Position numbers and translations under genes: made by a program
The notes under the pieces: generated by a model
Told to the model about the DNA's origin: nothing
The model's input: only the letters and a program-made list of their open reading frames with translations
Databases searched by the model: none
Source of the DNA: SAR324 cluster bacterium
Lineage (GTDB): Bacteria > SAR324 > XYD2-FULL-50-16 > HCM1
Direction: 5' to 3'
DNA length: 64,000 bases
NCBI GenBank assembly: GCA_002995645.1
Contig: PUHO01000003.1
Span: forward strand, 11,122 to 75,121
In this document: one piece after another, positions 23,450 through 32,351 of the stretch
Position numbering within the stretch: the first letter of the stretch is position 1
Layout of the letters: each line of letters opens with the position of its first letter

Positions 23450-25489
23450 ATGCAAAAACAAGAAGCTAAGAAGCGGCTAGAAGAGTTGCAAGCAACGTTA
23501 AAACAATACGCAGAAGCCTATTACAAAAACGAAGGGATTGTTTCCGATTCGATGTATGATGCATTATACCAAGAAGTACAATCTATAGAAGCGCGTTTTC
23601 CCGAGTTGCAAACAAAGCAATCTGTTACGCAAACAGTAGGCGCTAGTTTATCTGATAAATTTGATCATAAAACGCATTCTACTGCCATGTATAGCTTGTC
23701 TAATCAATATAGCGTGGCAGATTTGCAAGAATGGTATAAACGGTTAAGCGACACTTTACAACAAGATAAACTTGCTTTTGTGTGTGAGTTAAAAATAGAC
23801 GGCGTTGCCTTGTCCTTAGTATACGAACAAGGAAAGCTAATAGAAGCTTTAACAAGAGGGAACGGGACGTCTGGCGATGTGATTACACAAAACGTATATA
23901 ATATTGTGCAAGATATCCCTTTAACCATTGCTAGTAAAACAAGAACGGTTGTTCGCGGTGAGGTATACCTTACAAAAACGCAATTTGCTTTGTTAAACCA
24001 AGAAAGAAGCCAACAAGGACAAGAAGAATTTAAGAATCCTCGTAATACTGTTTCCGGAAGTTTACAACTCAAATCAGTAGATGTAATTCGCAAGCGAGGG
24101 CTTCGCTTTTTTGCTTATGATATAGTGGAAGGCGACTTGTCTAATCAACATTGGGATAATTTAGCATTACTTAAATCATATCAATTTAACGTAAATAAAG
24201 AAGGCAAAAAATGTGAAACCCTAGAAGAGGTTATTGCTTTTTACGAAAGTTGGACAGAAGAAAACAGAAAAAAGCTAGATTTTGAAATAGACGGGCTAGT
24301 TATTAAGCTGAATAATATAGAGTTACGTACGGCAGTGGGGTATACTGTTAAATTCCCACGTTGGGCAACAGCTTGGAAGTTTAAAACAGAGCAAGCGCGA
24401 TCCCGGTTATTATACGTTAAAAATACAGTTGGTCGCACTGGTGTGATCACGCCGCTTGCCTATATTGAGGCAGTTATGCTTGGCGGTACAAAAGTACAAA
24501 GAGCGTCTTTATATAACTATGATCAAGTAAAGCAACTAGGCGTGTTTGAAGAGGATTTGTTAATTATTGAAAAAGGCGGCGAAATTATTCCTAAAATTGT
24601 TGCGGTTTTGCCAGATGAAAGAAAACCGGACGCTTTGTCTTTAACGCCGCCAACACATTGCCCTGTGTGTGAACAGGAGCTAGAACAAGAAGAAACCTTG
24701 CTTCGTTGCGTTAATATATTGTGCCCGGCGATTCGTAAAGAAAAAATAGTATTTTTTGCTTCTAAAAATGCGATGGATATACAAGATTTAGGCGGGCAAA
24801 CAGTATCCTTTTTATTTGATGAACGTTTGTTACTTGATATAGACGATATTTATAGTTTAAAAAATAAAAAAGAAGAACTCGCGCAATTAAAAGGCTTTGG
24901 CGAAAAATCAATAGAACGCCTTCTTGCCGGTATAGAAAAGACTCGTGAACCGGAGTTGGGCAATTTTATTTTTGCTTTAGGGATTCGCCATATTGGCAAA
25001 GTAAGCGCTAACCTTTTAGCAAAAAACTATAAAACACTTGCTGCCTTCCAACAAGCTAAAGCCGATGAATTAGCTCAGATTAACGGTTTAGGTGAAATGA
25101 TGTGCGATAGTGTTATACAATGGCTTGAATCTCCTTTAAATCAAGCGTTACTGAATCGCCTAGAAGAAAAGGGAGTGCGCCCTAAAGATGCCAAAGAAGA
25201 AACGAAAGGCCATTTTTCAACACAGAAAATTGTTTTAACCGGCAAACTAGGGGAATCCAGGATTATATGGAAAAATCGCCTTGAAACGCTTGGTTTTCAA
25301 GTTATGTCCGCTATTAGCAAGCAAGTAGATTATGTTCTTGTTGGCGAAGGTGCGGGATCAAAGCAAAAAAAGGCGCAACAGTGGGGCGTTATTATTATTG
25401 ATGAAGCTATAGCGCAAGAACTAGGGAAAACTATTTTTACAAAAGAAGATATTATGCAATATCTACAAAATAATGAAAGCCATGTTTAA
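23450..25489 (+). CDS. ligA: NAD-dependent DNA ligase
   Basis: Seals nicks in DNA during replication and repair using NAD. 679 residues. The adenylation lysine is Lys115 in ELKIDG. Further nucleotidyltransferase motifs include FEIDGLVIK. A four-Cys zinc finger (CPVC...CVNILCP) is followed by helix-hairpin-helix repeats and a C-terminal BRCT domain ending near the overlap with the next gene. Length and domain order are normal. The last 17 bp overlap the trkA-like gene. Confidence 0.97.
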   Translation: MQKQEAKKRLEELQATLKQYAEAYYKNEGIVSDSMYDALYQEVQSIEARFPELQTKQSVTQTVGASLSDKFDHKTHSTAMYSLSNQYSVADLQEWYKRLSDTLQQDKLAFVCELKIDGVALSLVYEQGKLIEALTRGNGTSGDVITQNVYNIVQDIPLTIASKTRTVVRGEVYLTKTQFALLNQERSQQGQEEFKNPRNTVSGSLQLKSVDVIRKRGLRFFAYDIVEGDLSNQHWDNLALLKSYQFNVNKEGKKCETLEEVIAFYESWTEENRKKLDFEIDGLVIKLNNIELRTAVGYTVKFPRWATAWKFKTEQARSRLLYVKNTVGRTGVITPLAYIEAVMLGGTKVQRASLYNYDQVKQLGVFEEDLLIIEKGGEIIPKIVAVLPDERKPDALSLTPPTHCPVCEQELEQEETLLRCVNILCPAIRKEKIVFFASKNAMDIQDLGGQTVSFLFDERLLLDIDDIYSLKNKKEELAQLKGFGEKSIERLLAGIEKTREPELGNFIFALGIRHIGKVSANLLAKNYKTLAAFQQAKADELAQINGLGEMMCDSVIQWLESPLNQALLNRLEEKGVRPKDAKEETKGHFSTQKIVLTGKLGESRIIWKNRLETLGFQVMSAISKQVDYVLVGEGAGSKQKKAQQWGVIIIDEAIAQELGKTIFTKEDIMQYLQNNESHV

Positions 25490-26876
25490 GAAAAAAATTA
25501 ATAAAAAAAATATTATTATTGTAGGTGCCGGTGAAAGGGGTTTATACATAGCCTATGCTTTTGCTGCAGAAGAAAATCTTAACGTAACGATCATTGATTT
25601 AGATCCGGTACGTTTGCAAGCTGTGCAAAGTTCGCTAAACGCCGTTGGCATTGTTGGCGACGCGCTTTCTCCGCTTGTCTTAGAAGAAGCAGGCATTCAA
25701 AACGCGGATATTTGCATTACTTGCACGAACTCAGACGAAACTAATATAGTTTGCGCTTTAATAGCAAAGCAACAATATAATATTGCCCAATGTATTGCCG
25801 TAAGCTCAGACGGTTTACGTAATCGTAGTATATTAAAACGAATTAAAGCACAAATAGACATTGTTAACACCTCGGCAGTAACCACAATTGCAACTTTAGC
25901 AGTGGGACGGATTCCTTTAGCAACAGAAGCTTCTTCTTTTGGGAATAATACCCTTTTGTTTATTGGGTATCGTGTGAATGAAGAATCGCCGTGGGTACAT
26001 AAAAAAATAGCGGAAATACGGGAACAAGCAGAAGGAACGCAATTTATTATTGCCTGCGTTATTCGTGACGGTGCAGTTATGATTCCATCTGGAGATAATA
26101 AACTACAACCGTATGATTATGTGTATATTATTTTTTTACGTGAAGAAATGCAAATGATTAACGACATGTTACACGTTTCTATTGAACCAATGCAAAAAGC
26201 TATTGTTTTTGGTTATGGCGATACGGTGAATCAATTTGTTTCCGGTTTGTTACGTAATCATTATAATGTTACTCTAATCTGTCCTCATGGCGAAAAACTA
26301 CCGGCAATCCAAAAATATTTTTCTCATAGACCGCGTTTCAAAGCGGTTACCGGCGATGCTTCTTCTATGAAATTACAATTGCAAAAAGAAGTGTCCCGCG
26401 CTTCTCTTTTTGTTTCTGCCGTACCGGAAGATTATGTTAATATAGGTACTTGTATTATGGCAAAGTTTCTTGGCGTTAAGAAAACGGTTGCTTTTGTTAA
26501 TACCTATAATTTATTTGACGCAGCGCAAAGCGAAGATATTGACGGTATTATTTCTCCTAGATTATTAGTAGCAAGGGAAGTGAAAAAACTAGTTTTTAAA
26601 ACGCCGTCTACTATTAACTATACGACAATTGGGGAAACCAATATGGAAGTAAGGGAATTGCTTATCCCTGAAACGAGTCCGGTTGTGGATAAATGTATTA
26701 AAGATTTAAAATTGCCGAAAAATTACCTTATTGGAGCGGTTATTCGTAAGAATGTTAGTCTTATTCCCAATGGGGATACGCTAATACAAGCGCTTGATAC
26801 GATTGTTCTTTTTACTTTGCTTGAAGAAGTAAATAAGTTATCTAAAGTTTTTGGTGAAGTACAAGAACATAAATAA
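25473..26876 (+). CDS. trkA: TrkA-like potassium uptake NAD-binding regulator
   Basis: 467 residues. Two tandem RCK modules: each has a Rossmann fold for NAD (first with IIIVGAGERGLYIAYAFA, second IVFGYGDTVNQFVSGLL) followed by a TrkA-C domain, the second ending near ALDTIVLFTLL. It would gate a Trk/Ktr-type K+ transporter from the cytoplasmic side; no trkH or ktrB lies nearby. The start overlaps the end of ligA by 17 bp; a second start at 25482 is possible. The channel-like protein at 19085-19885 might be a partner, but this is speculation. Confidence 0.9.
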   Translation: MKAMFKKKINKKNIIIVGAGERGLYIAYAFAAEENLNVTIIDLDPVRLQAVQSSLNAVGIVGDALSPLVLEEAGIQNADICITCTNSDETNIVCALIAKQQYNIAQCIAVSSDGLRNRSILKRIKAQIDIVNTSAVTTIATLAVGRIPLATEASSFGNNTLLFIGYRVNEESPWVHKKIAEIREQAEGTQFIIACVIRDGAVMIPSGDNKLQPYDYVYIIFLREEMQMINDMLHVSIEPMQKAIVFGYGDTVNQFVSGLLRNHYNVTLICPHGEKLPAIQKYFSHRPRFKAVTGDASSMKLQLQKEVSRASLFVSAVPEDYVNIGTCIMAKFLGVKKTVAFVNTYNLFDAAQSEDIDGIISPRLLVAREVKKLVFKTPSTINYTTIGETNMEVRELLIPETSPVVDKCIKDLKLPKNYLIGAVIRKNVSLIPNGDTLIQALDTIVLFTLLEEVNKLSKVFGEVQEHK

Positions 26877-26897
26877 TTTTCTTATAATATAAGTTTT

Positions 26898-27965
26898 ATG
26901 AAAGACACCATAGCTGAAATAGTATTCTATTCTCTTTATTTATTTATTTACGGGCTTGTTATATATATGTTTTGGTCATATATATCTGTATTGATTTTTG
27001 CCGGTATTTTATCAGGTGTATTTTTGCCGGTATTTCACTTTTTTGTGAATCGCTTACGTTGGGGAGTCTATACGTCGGCTTTTTGTATTTGTGTGCTGAT
27101 TTGTATTCTTGTTGGCGTTCCTGTGGCTTATTTCCTTTCACATCTTATTGGCGAAGCTGTTAGCTTATTTACGAACGTTCGTGAATTTTTAACAACAGAT
27201 AAACTGCAAAGTTGGTTTAATAGTAAACACGGATTAACTGACTTTTTGAAACGTATTTTTACCATGTTAAATCTAGAATATCGCCCGGATATGTTGCAAA
27301 ACTTTTTACTAGATACGGCAAAAACAATGAGTAGCCACTTTTTGGATACAGTGAATACATGGCTTTCAAATATACTGTATTTACTATGGCAGTTTATTAT
27401 TATGCTTATCCTTATTTTTGGTTTCCTTTCCTATAGTGGGTCTTTACGTAAGTTTGTTGCGAATATATTGCCTTTACCTGAAAGCGAAATAGAGCTTGTT
27501 TTTCTTAAGTTTAAACAGATTAACTATGTTACTTTTGTAACGAATGCAATAGGCGGGATTATCCAAGGCGTGTTAGCAGGGATTGCCTTTTATATTGTCG
27601 GCATAGATAGCCCGGTTTTTTGGACTATTTTTATGACCTTCCTTGCGTTTGTTCCCATTATTGGTATTTCTATAATCTATATTCCTGCAAGTATATATTT
27701 GTATATTTTTGATCCTTCTTTGTGGAAACCAATTTTTCTTTTAATCTTTTGTACTTCCATTGCTCTTTGGGTGGAACAATGGTTTAAACCTAAGTTTATG
27801 GGAAGGCAAATAGATACGAATGCTATTTTAATTTTATTAAGTATTATTGCCGGTATTAGTCAATTTGGCGTGCTTGGTATTTTTTACGGACCTTTACTTA
27901 TATCTGTTTTCTTTACTTTTATTGAATTATATCAAAAACGTAAACAACGTTTCAATGCACAATAA
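26898..27965 (+). CDS. AI-2E family transporter (PerM-like permease)
   Basis: 355 residues with seven or eight membrane helices, the arrangement of the AI-2E/YdiK/PerM family. The central region between about residues 100 and 150 is the more polar loop. Family members have been linked to quorum-signal export, Na+/H+ exchange and other substrates, so no specific cargo is claimed. It lies 21 bp after trkA-like and 22 bp before rfbG in the same direction. Confidence 0.85.
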   Translation: MKDTIAEIVFYSLYLFIYGLVIYMFWSYISVLIFAGILSGVFLPVFHFFVNRLRWGVYTSAFCICVLICILVGVPVAYFLSHLIGEAVSLFTNVREFLTTDKLQSWFNSKHGLTDFLKRIFTMLNLEYRPDMLQNFLLDTAKTMSSHFLDTVNTWLSNILYLLWQFIIMLILIFGFLSYSGSLRKFVANILPLPESEIELVFLKFKQINYVTFVTNAIGGIIQGVLAGIAFYIVGIDSPVFWTIFMTFLAFVPIIGISIIYIPASIYLYIFDPSLWKPIFLLIFCTSIALWVEQWFKPKFMGRQIDTNAILILLSIIAGISQFGVLGIFYGPLLISVFFTFIELYQKRKQRFNAQ

Positions 27966-27987
27966 ACTTTACATGTAAAAAGTACTT

Positions 27988-29076
27988 ATGCACCTTATTG
28001 CTTCTAGTTTTAAAGGAAAAAAAGTTTTTATTACAGGGCATACCGGATTTAAAGGAACTTGGCTTTCTTTATTAATGCTAGAAATGGGCGCCGTTGTTTG
28101 CGGCGTTTCCCTTGATGCGAGTCCTTTACGTTTTTTATATCATAAAGCGAAGTTGGAACAGCATATGACAAGTTATCTTTTTGATATGACAGATAGAGAG
28201 AAATTAGCTTCTGTTATAACTAGCTTCCAGCCGGATATTGTTTTTCACTTAGCCGCCCAGCCGATAGTAACCGAATCGTATCGCGATCCTGTTACTACCT
28301 ACCAATCTAACGTAATGGGAACAGTGAGCTTATTACATTGTTTATCTTTACTATCTAAACCGGTTTATACGTTATTTATTACAACAGACAAAGTATATGC
28401 CGACACAAAACAAGAAGGCGCCTATACAGAAACGGATACACTAGGCGGACACGATCCTTATAGTGCTTCTAAAGCTTGTTGCGAAATGGTTATTGATTCT
28501 TGGCGGCGTTCTTTTTTTCCTGTTACGCAATTTGATTCCCATCAAACTGCCATAGCCATAGCACGTAGTGGTAATGTAATTGGCGGCGGAGATATGAATC
28601 CAACAAGGTTGCTTCCTTCTTGTATAGAAAATATACTTGCCGGGCAACCGATTACTTTACATAATCACAATGCAACAAGGCATTTTCAATATATTATAGA
28701 TGTTATACATGCCTATGCTTTGTTAGTTGCTAAGCTTATAGAAGATCCATATACCTATAGCGAGCCGTGGAATGTGGCGAGTAATGCCGATCAAGCTATG
28801 GACGTAGTAAGGTTTGTTAAAACGGTGATTGCTATCTATGGTAAAGGGCAATATATCATATCACAACAACAAAAACCGGAAACGGAATTTTTAGTTTTAG
28901 ATAATAGTAAGATACAATCAAAACTAGGTTGGATTCCCTCTACGTCCATACAAGAAGCGATTTCACGTAGTGTTGCCTTTTATAAAAAGCAAGACCAAGC
29001 TAACGTATATCGTTTAATGCAACAAGAAATACAATATTATTATCAAGAAGGAATAGGAAGGCGTGCTTGCTTATAA
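27988..29076 (+). CDS. rfbG: CDP-glucose 4,6-dehydratase
   Basis: Extended SDR enzyme converting CDP-glucose to CDP-4-keto-6-deoxyglucose, for deoxysugars of surface polysaccharides. 362 residues. GHTGFKGTWL is the family's NAD-binding loop, followed by the active-site DPYSASK with the catalytic Tyr/Lys pair and the family GNVIGGGDMNPTRLLPS segment. No rfbF (CDP-glucose synthase) or other polysaccharide genes are adjacent, so its pathway must be completed elsewhere. Its last 34 bp overlap the convergent comEC-like gene. Confidence 0.93.
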   Translation: MHLIASSFKGKKVFITGHTGFKGTWLSLLMLEMGAVVCGVSLDASPLRFLYHKAKLEQHMTSYLFDMTDREKLASVITSFQPDIVFHLAAQPIVTESYRDPVTTYQSNVMGTVSLLHCLSLLSKPVYTLFITTDKVYADTKQEGAYTETDTLGGHDPYSASKACCEMVIDSWRRSFFPVTQFDSHQTAIAIARSGNVIGGGDMNPTRLLPSCIENILAGQPITLHNHNATRHFQYIIDVIHAYALLVAKLIEDPYTYSEPWNVASNADQAMDVVRFVKTVIAIYGKGQYIISQQQKPETEFLVLDNSKIQSKLGWIPSTSIQEAISRSVAFYKKQDQANVYRLMQQEIQYYYQEGIGRRACL

Positions 29077-30554
29077 CGTAACGCCCTAGTTGCTATATAG
29101 GCGAGCAGGTGGAAACTTACTAGGTAGATTATAACGGCTATGCCAGAGTGCGTATAATGAATCGCTATGGGATAATCTAGCCATTGTAAGCTATATTTAA
29201 GCAAGCTATGCCATATGCTACCGGTAAATTGGATAGGCAAAAAGACTATTTGTTCTATTACCTGCGGTAGCGGTATAAAGTACCCTATGAATAACACAAC
29301 GCAAGCTAATAAAATTAAAGGTAAAAATATAACGGATAAAAAGAAAATGTGTATATTGTTGTGAATAGGAAAGAATAAAGAGATTTGAGTTTGTAAGTTG
29401 GTGATTAAAGGAAAAGTGGCAATAAAAATACTGATACTAATCAAACTTGTTGCAAATAACGTTTTTCCTAATTTAAGCAAAATCGAATCGTTCGTATGTA
29501 TTTGTGGCAAGAAAGGCAAAGTCCAACAAATAGTAGAAACGCAAAGAGCTGACAAGATAAAAGAAAGATTAGCAATAATAGCCGGATTATATATAGTTAA
29601 AAGGTTAATAGAGATTAAGAATAAAAGCCATAGTGAAATATTAAAACCGAAGCTGATAAAAAACCAGTATACTGCAAACATAGTAAAAGAACGTATAGCA
29701 GTAATAGGCGATTGGAATAGCCAAAGGCAGGTAAGTAATAAACCAATAGAAAAGAAGCGGATTAGTAATAAAACTTTGCCTTCTTGTGCATAACGATATG
29801 AAAAGCGAAAAAAGACAAACATAAAAATAGAAAAGAACAAAGTATATACTAAACCAATATGCAAACCGGACAAAACGAATACATGACGTATGCCAAGTTC
29901 GTTTAAATTGGTTTTAACTTCTTTTGAAAGAAATTGACTAGAGCCGCTTACTAATGCCATATAGGCTTGTTGGCTAAATCCTTCTAGATATTGATAGCCT
30001 TTGTATAATAGGAATAAAAATAGTGGATTAGCATTAACGATTTTCTTTTCTTGATCTATTTCATGAATATATAGTTTGTCTGCAATTAAAGTATGCTTAT
30101 CTTGTTGATCTATATGCCATGTATTTGCTGTAATACGTACAGTAGAGTTAAACAGAAAAAAAGGAATAGTTCGCTTTTTCTTTAATTTTAGTTTCCAATA
30201 GCTTTGTTTTGCAATCTGTCCTTGTGAAAAACTAGTAGCTTGTATAGCAAGAAGGGAATTTGTTTGTATTCTTTTTTGTAACGGTAGTTTAACAAGTGTG
30301 GCTTCTATTTCTGTAGGTACTTGTTTTGCCGCAGTAAAGCTGGTTTGCCATAAAGGCACGGCTTGCCAAAGAATAAGCGCGCCAAAACACAAAGCAAGAA
30401 AGCGAAGCGAACGATGATATAAAGCAAAGCCAAGTAATACGAGTTGTAAAAGCGGTTTTATCCAAATAATAGCAATAGCCGATTCAGTTAAATATAAACA
30501 AGAAGGAAGAAATAAAAGGGTAAAAAAGAAATAAGGGTGAATTGGTTTGCGCAT
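29043..30554 (-). CDS. comEC: ComEC/Rec2-like DNA uptake channel, without the hydrolase domain
   Basis: Predicted membrane channel for import of transforming DNA. The start at 30554 (MRKPIHPY) is chosen because the longer frame to 30590 overlaps holA; no strong ribosome binding site is visible. About 502 residues with an N-terminal region of hydrophobic helices and the ComEC-type core HVFVLSGLHIGL. Many further membrane helices follow. A C-terminal metallo-beta-lactamase domain, present in most full-length ComEC (about 750 residues), is missing, so it is either a short form or an incomplete machine. The convergent rfbG overlaps its 3' end. Confidence 0.85.
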   Translation of the reverse strand: MRKPIHPYFFFTLLFLPSCLYLTESAIAIIWIKPLLQLVLLGFALYHRSLRFLALCFGALILWQAVPLWQTSFTAAKQVPTEIEATLVKLPLQKRIQTNSLLAIQATSFSQGQIAKQSYWKLKLKKKRTIPFFLFNSTVRITANTWHIDQQDKHTLIADKLYIHEIDQEKKIVNANPLFLFLLYKGYQYLEGFSQQAYMALVSGSSQFLSKEVKTNLNELGIRHVFVLSGLHIGLVYTLFFSIFMFVFFRFSYRYAQEGKVLLLIRFFSIGLLLTCLWLFQSPITAIRSFTMFAVYWFFISFGFNISLWLLFLISINLLTIYNPAIIANLSFILSALCVSTICWTLPFLPQIHTNDSILLKLGKTLFATSLISISIFIATFPLITNLQTQISLFFPIHNNIHIFFLSVIFLPLILLACVVLFIGYFIPLPQVIEQIVFLPIQFTGSIWHSLLKYSLQWLDYPIAIHYTHSGIAVIIYLVSFHLLAYIATRALRYKQARLPIPS

Positions 30555-30565
30555 AACGAATGAAA

Positions 30566-31909
30566 CTAGGCGGCAAAGCGAGCAGTACAAACTTGTAAAA
30601 TAAAATCGGCTAAAATGGTGTGAGCTTGTTTTTGATCATATTTTATTGGGATATCTTGTGCGGCAAGATAACAAAGGATACGGCAAAGCTCTTTTGTGGT
30701 GAAAGAAGAAGCGTGAGCAATGACTTGATTAGCAATGAAAGGCGGCAGTTTGAGAAACGACGTGATTTCTTGTTTTGTTTTGCTTTGTTCTTTTAGCCAT
30801 TTAATATGTAAAATGCGGCGGAACTGAGAAGCAAGTAAACTGTGAATAATAACACTATCTTTTGCGTTAATTTGCAGTAGTTGTTTTAGTAAACTTAGGC
30901 TGGCGTTAAGGTTCCTAGACACAAGGTGTTGTGTTAGTTGGAATATATCATTGTTAAGAGGCGGGCTACTAATTTGCAAAACGTCTTGCGTTGTTATCGC
31001 TCTGTTATCGCAAAACAAGGCAAGCTTTGTTAATTCATTATGTAAAAAAGAAAGATCCGTTCCTACAAGAGAGATAAACAAATTTTGTGCTTGCGTGTCA
31101 AACTGTAAGCCAAGTGATTTAGCTTCTTGGTTTACCCATGTGCTAGGGTTAAAATCTTGGTAGGTTACTAACGTTTTTTCTATGCTAGTATGGTCTTTAA
31201 TTGGTTTACGTAAAGCTGTTGGTAGTTCTTCTATTTTGCGTATAGTAGCGGAGAAAATAAAATATACGTTAGTTGGCGGGGTTGTCATATACTCTATAAG
31301 TAAGTTTATTGCTTGTTGCCCCCACGCTGTGTTTTTTGCTACGTTTGGTTGTAATGTTTCTTCTACAACAATCTTTTTTTTCAGTTTAGATTCTATATAG
31401 GCTTGTATGCTAACAGGCGGTTTTGTTTGTGCCGCATCTTTATATATGAATAGGTTTTCTTGGTTTTCTTTATATTGAATTGCAATATTATTTGTTGTTT
31501 TTACTTGCATTTGAGCTAATAAAGAAAGAACGGAAATAGTACGTTTTTTATCTTCTATTATATCAGGTAAGAATAAAGAAACGACGCCGTTTTTTTCTTG
31601 TACGTCTAATTTTAATTCAGCTAGTTTTTTTTCTATTTTAGCATCGGCATTCGGCGCCGGGAGTTTGTCTAGATTACGAACAAGAAGCACTTTCTCTTCA
31701 GCAAAGAAAGAAAGGTTTTCGCAAGTTGTTTGTAAGTTGGCAAGCCATGTTTCAGGGGAAACCGTTTTATATACCATAGCGTCGCAATCAAAGATTTCAA
31801 TTTGCGATTTAGTAAGGTTGGTTTCTTTTACATAAGATGCAAGAATGGAATCTTCTTTTTGTTTATTTGCAAAAGGTTGATTGCCATATATAAAAACGTA
31901 AGGTTTCAT
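30566..31909 (-). CDS. holA: DNA polymerase III delta subunit
   Basis: Clamp-loader subunit that opens the beta clamp. 447 residues, longer than the usual roughly 340; extra sequence lies in the N-terminal half (about residues 90-190). The N-terminal opening YVFIYGNQPFANKQK fits the AAA+-like fold without a full Walker A motif, as expected for delta. The C-terminal helical region (LISLVGTDLSFLHNELTKLALF, then a helical collar) follows. It is directly upstream of the comEC-like gene with 11 bp between. Its partner dnaX is encoded at 39784. Confidence 0.85.
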   Translation of the reverse strand: MKPYVFIYGNQPFANKQKEDSILASYVKETNLTKSQIEIFDCDAMVYKTVSPETWLANLQTTCENLSFFAEEKVLLVRNLDKLPAPNADAKIEKKLAELKLDVQEKNGVVSLFLPDIIEDKKRTISVLSLLAQMQVKTTNNIAIQYKENQENLFIYKDAAQTKPPVSIQAYIESKLKKKIVVEETLQPNVAKNTAWGQQAINLLIEYMTTPPTNVYFIFSATIRKIEELPTALRKPIKDHTSIEKTLVTYQDFNPSTWVNQEAKSLGLQFDTQAQNLFISLVGTDLSFLHNELTKLALFCDNRAITTQDVLQISSPPLNNDIFQLTQHLVSRNLNASLSLLKQLLQINAKDSVIIHSLLASQFRRILHIKWLKEQSKTKQEITSFLKLPPFIANQVIAHASSFTTKELCRILCYLAAQDIPIKYDQKQAHTILADFILQVCTARFAA

Positions 31910-31923
31910 ACAAGTTTTCTATT

Positions 31924-31953
31924 TAGACAGGGAGTAAAAGAGTGTGATATAAT
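31924..31953 (+). promoter_or_regulatory. Candidate promoter for the cyaY pair
   Basis: TAGACA at 31924 and TATAAT at 31948 are 18 bp apart, with an extended -10 TG. Transcription from here would start about 50 bp before cyaY, in the divergent gap with holA. Confidence 0.55.
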
Positions 31954-32007
31954 GTAACATAACAAAATATACGGCATGATGTCAAAAATGAAATAAAGGA
32001 ATAGAGT

Positions 32008-32331
32008 ATGGATTCGTCAAATTTTATACAACAAGTACAAAACGTTTACGCAAAAGTCTGGCAAGCTGTGGATCTGTTAGATCCGGATATAATTGAAGCG
32101 GAAAAACAAGGGGATCATATTACCTTGTTGTTATTAGAAGGCAAATATAAATTTATAGTAAATAGACAAACTAGTGTGCAACAAATTTGGCTTGCTGCCG
32201 GAAGTGAAGGCTTTCATTTTAATTATGACGAAGTAAAACAAGTATGGTTATGTGATAAGACAAATCGTGAATTTTTTGCCGTTTTAGAAGAAAAATTATA
32301 TGATTACACACAATATAAAGTTACGTTTTAA
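32008..32331 (+). CDS. cyaY: Frataxin-like protein CyaY
   Basis: Iron-binding regulator of Fe-S cluster assembly. 107 residues. An N-terminal acidic helix is followed by the frataxin beta-sheet, with the family's signature NRQTSVQQIWLAA and then FNYDE..WLCD. Acidic residues on the first helix (DLLDPDIIEAE) match the iron-binding face. A start with AAGGAATAG upstream supports 32008. Frataxin is mainly known from alpha- and gamma-proteobacteria and eukaryotes, so its presence is informative about taxonomy. No isc or suf gene lies in the window. Confidence 0.9.
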   Translation: MDSSNFIQQVQNVYAKVWQAVDLLDPDIIEAEKQGDHITLLLLEGKYKFIVNRQTSVQQIWLAAGSEGFHFNYDEVKQVWLCDKTNREFFAVLEEKLYDYTQYKVTF

Positions 32332-32351
32332 CTAAAACAAGAGGAGCCGTT

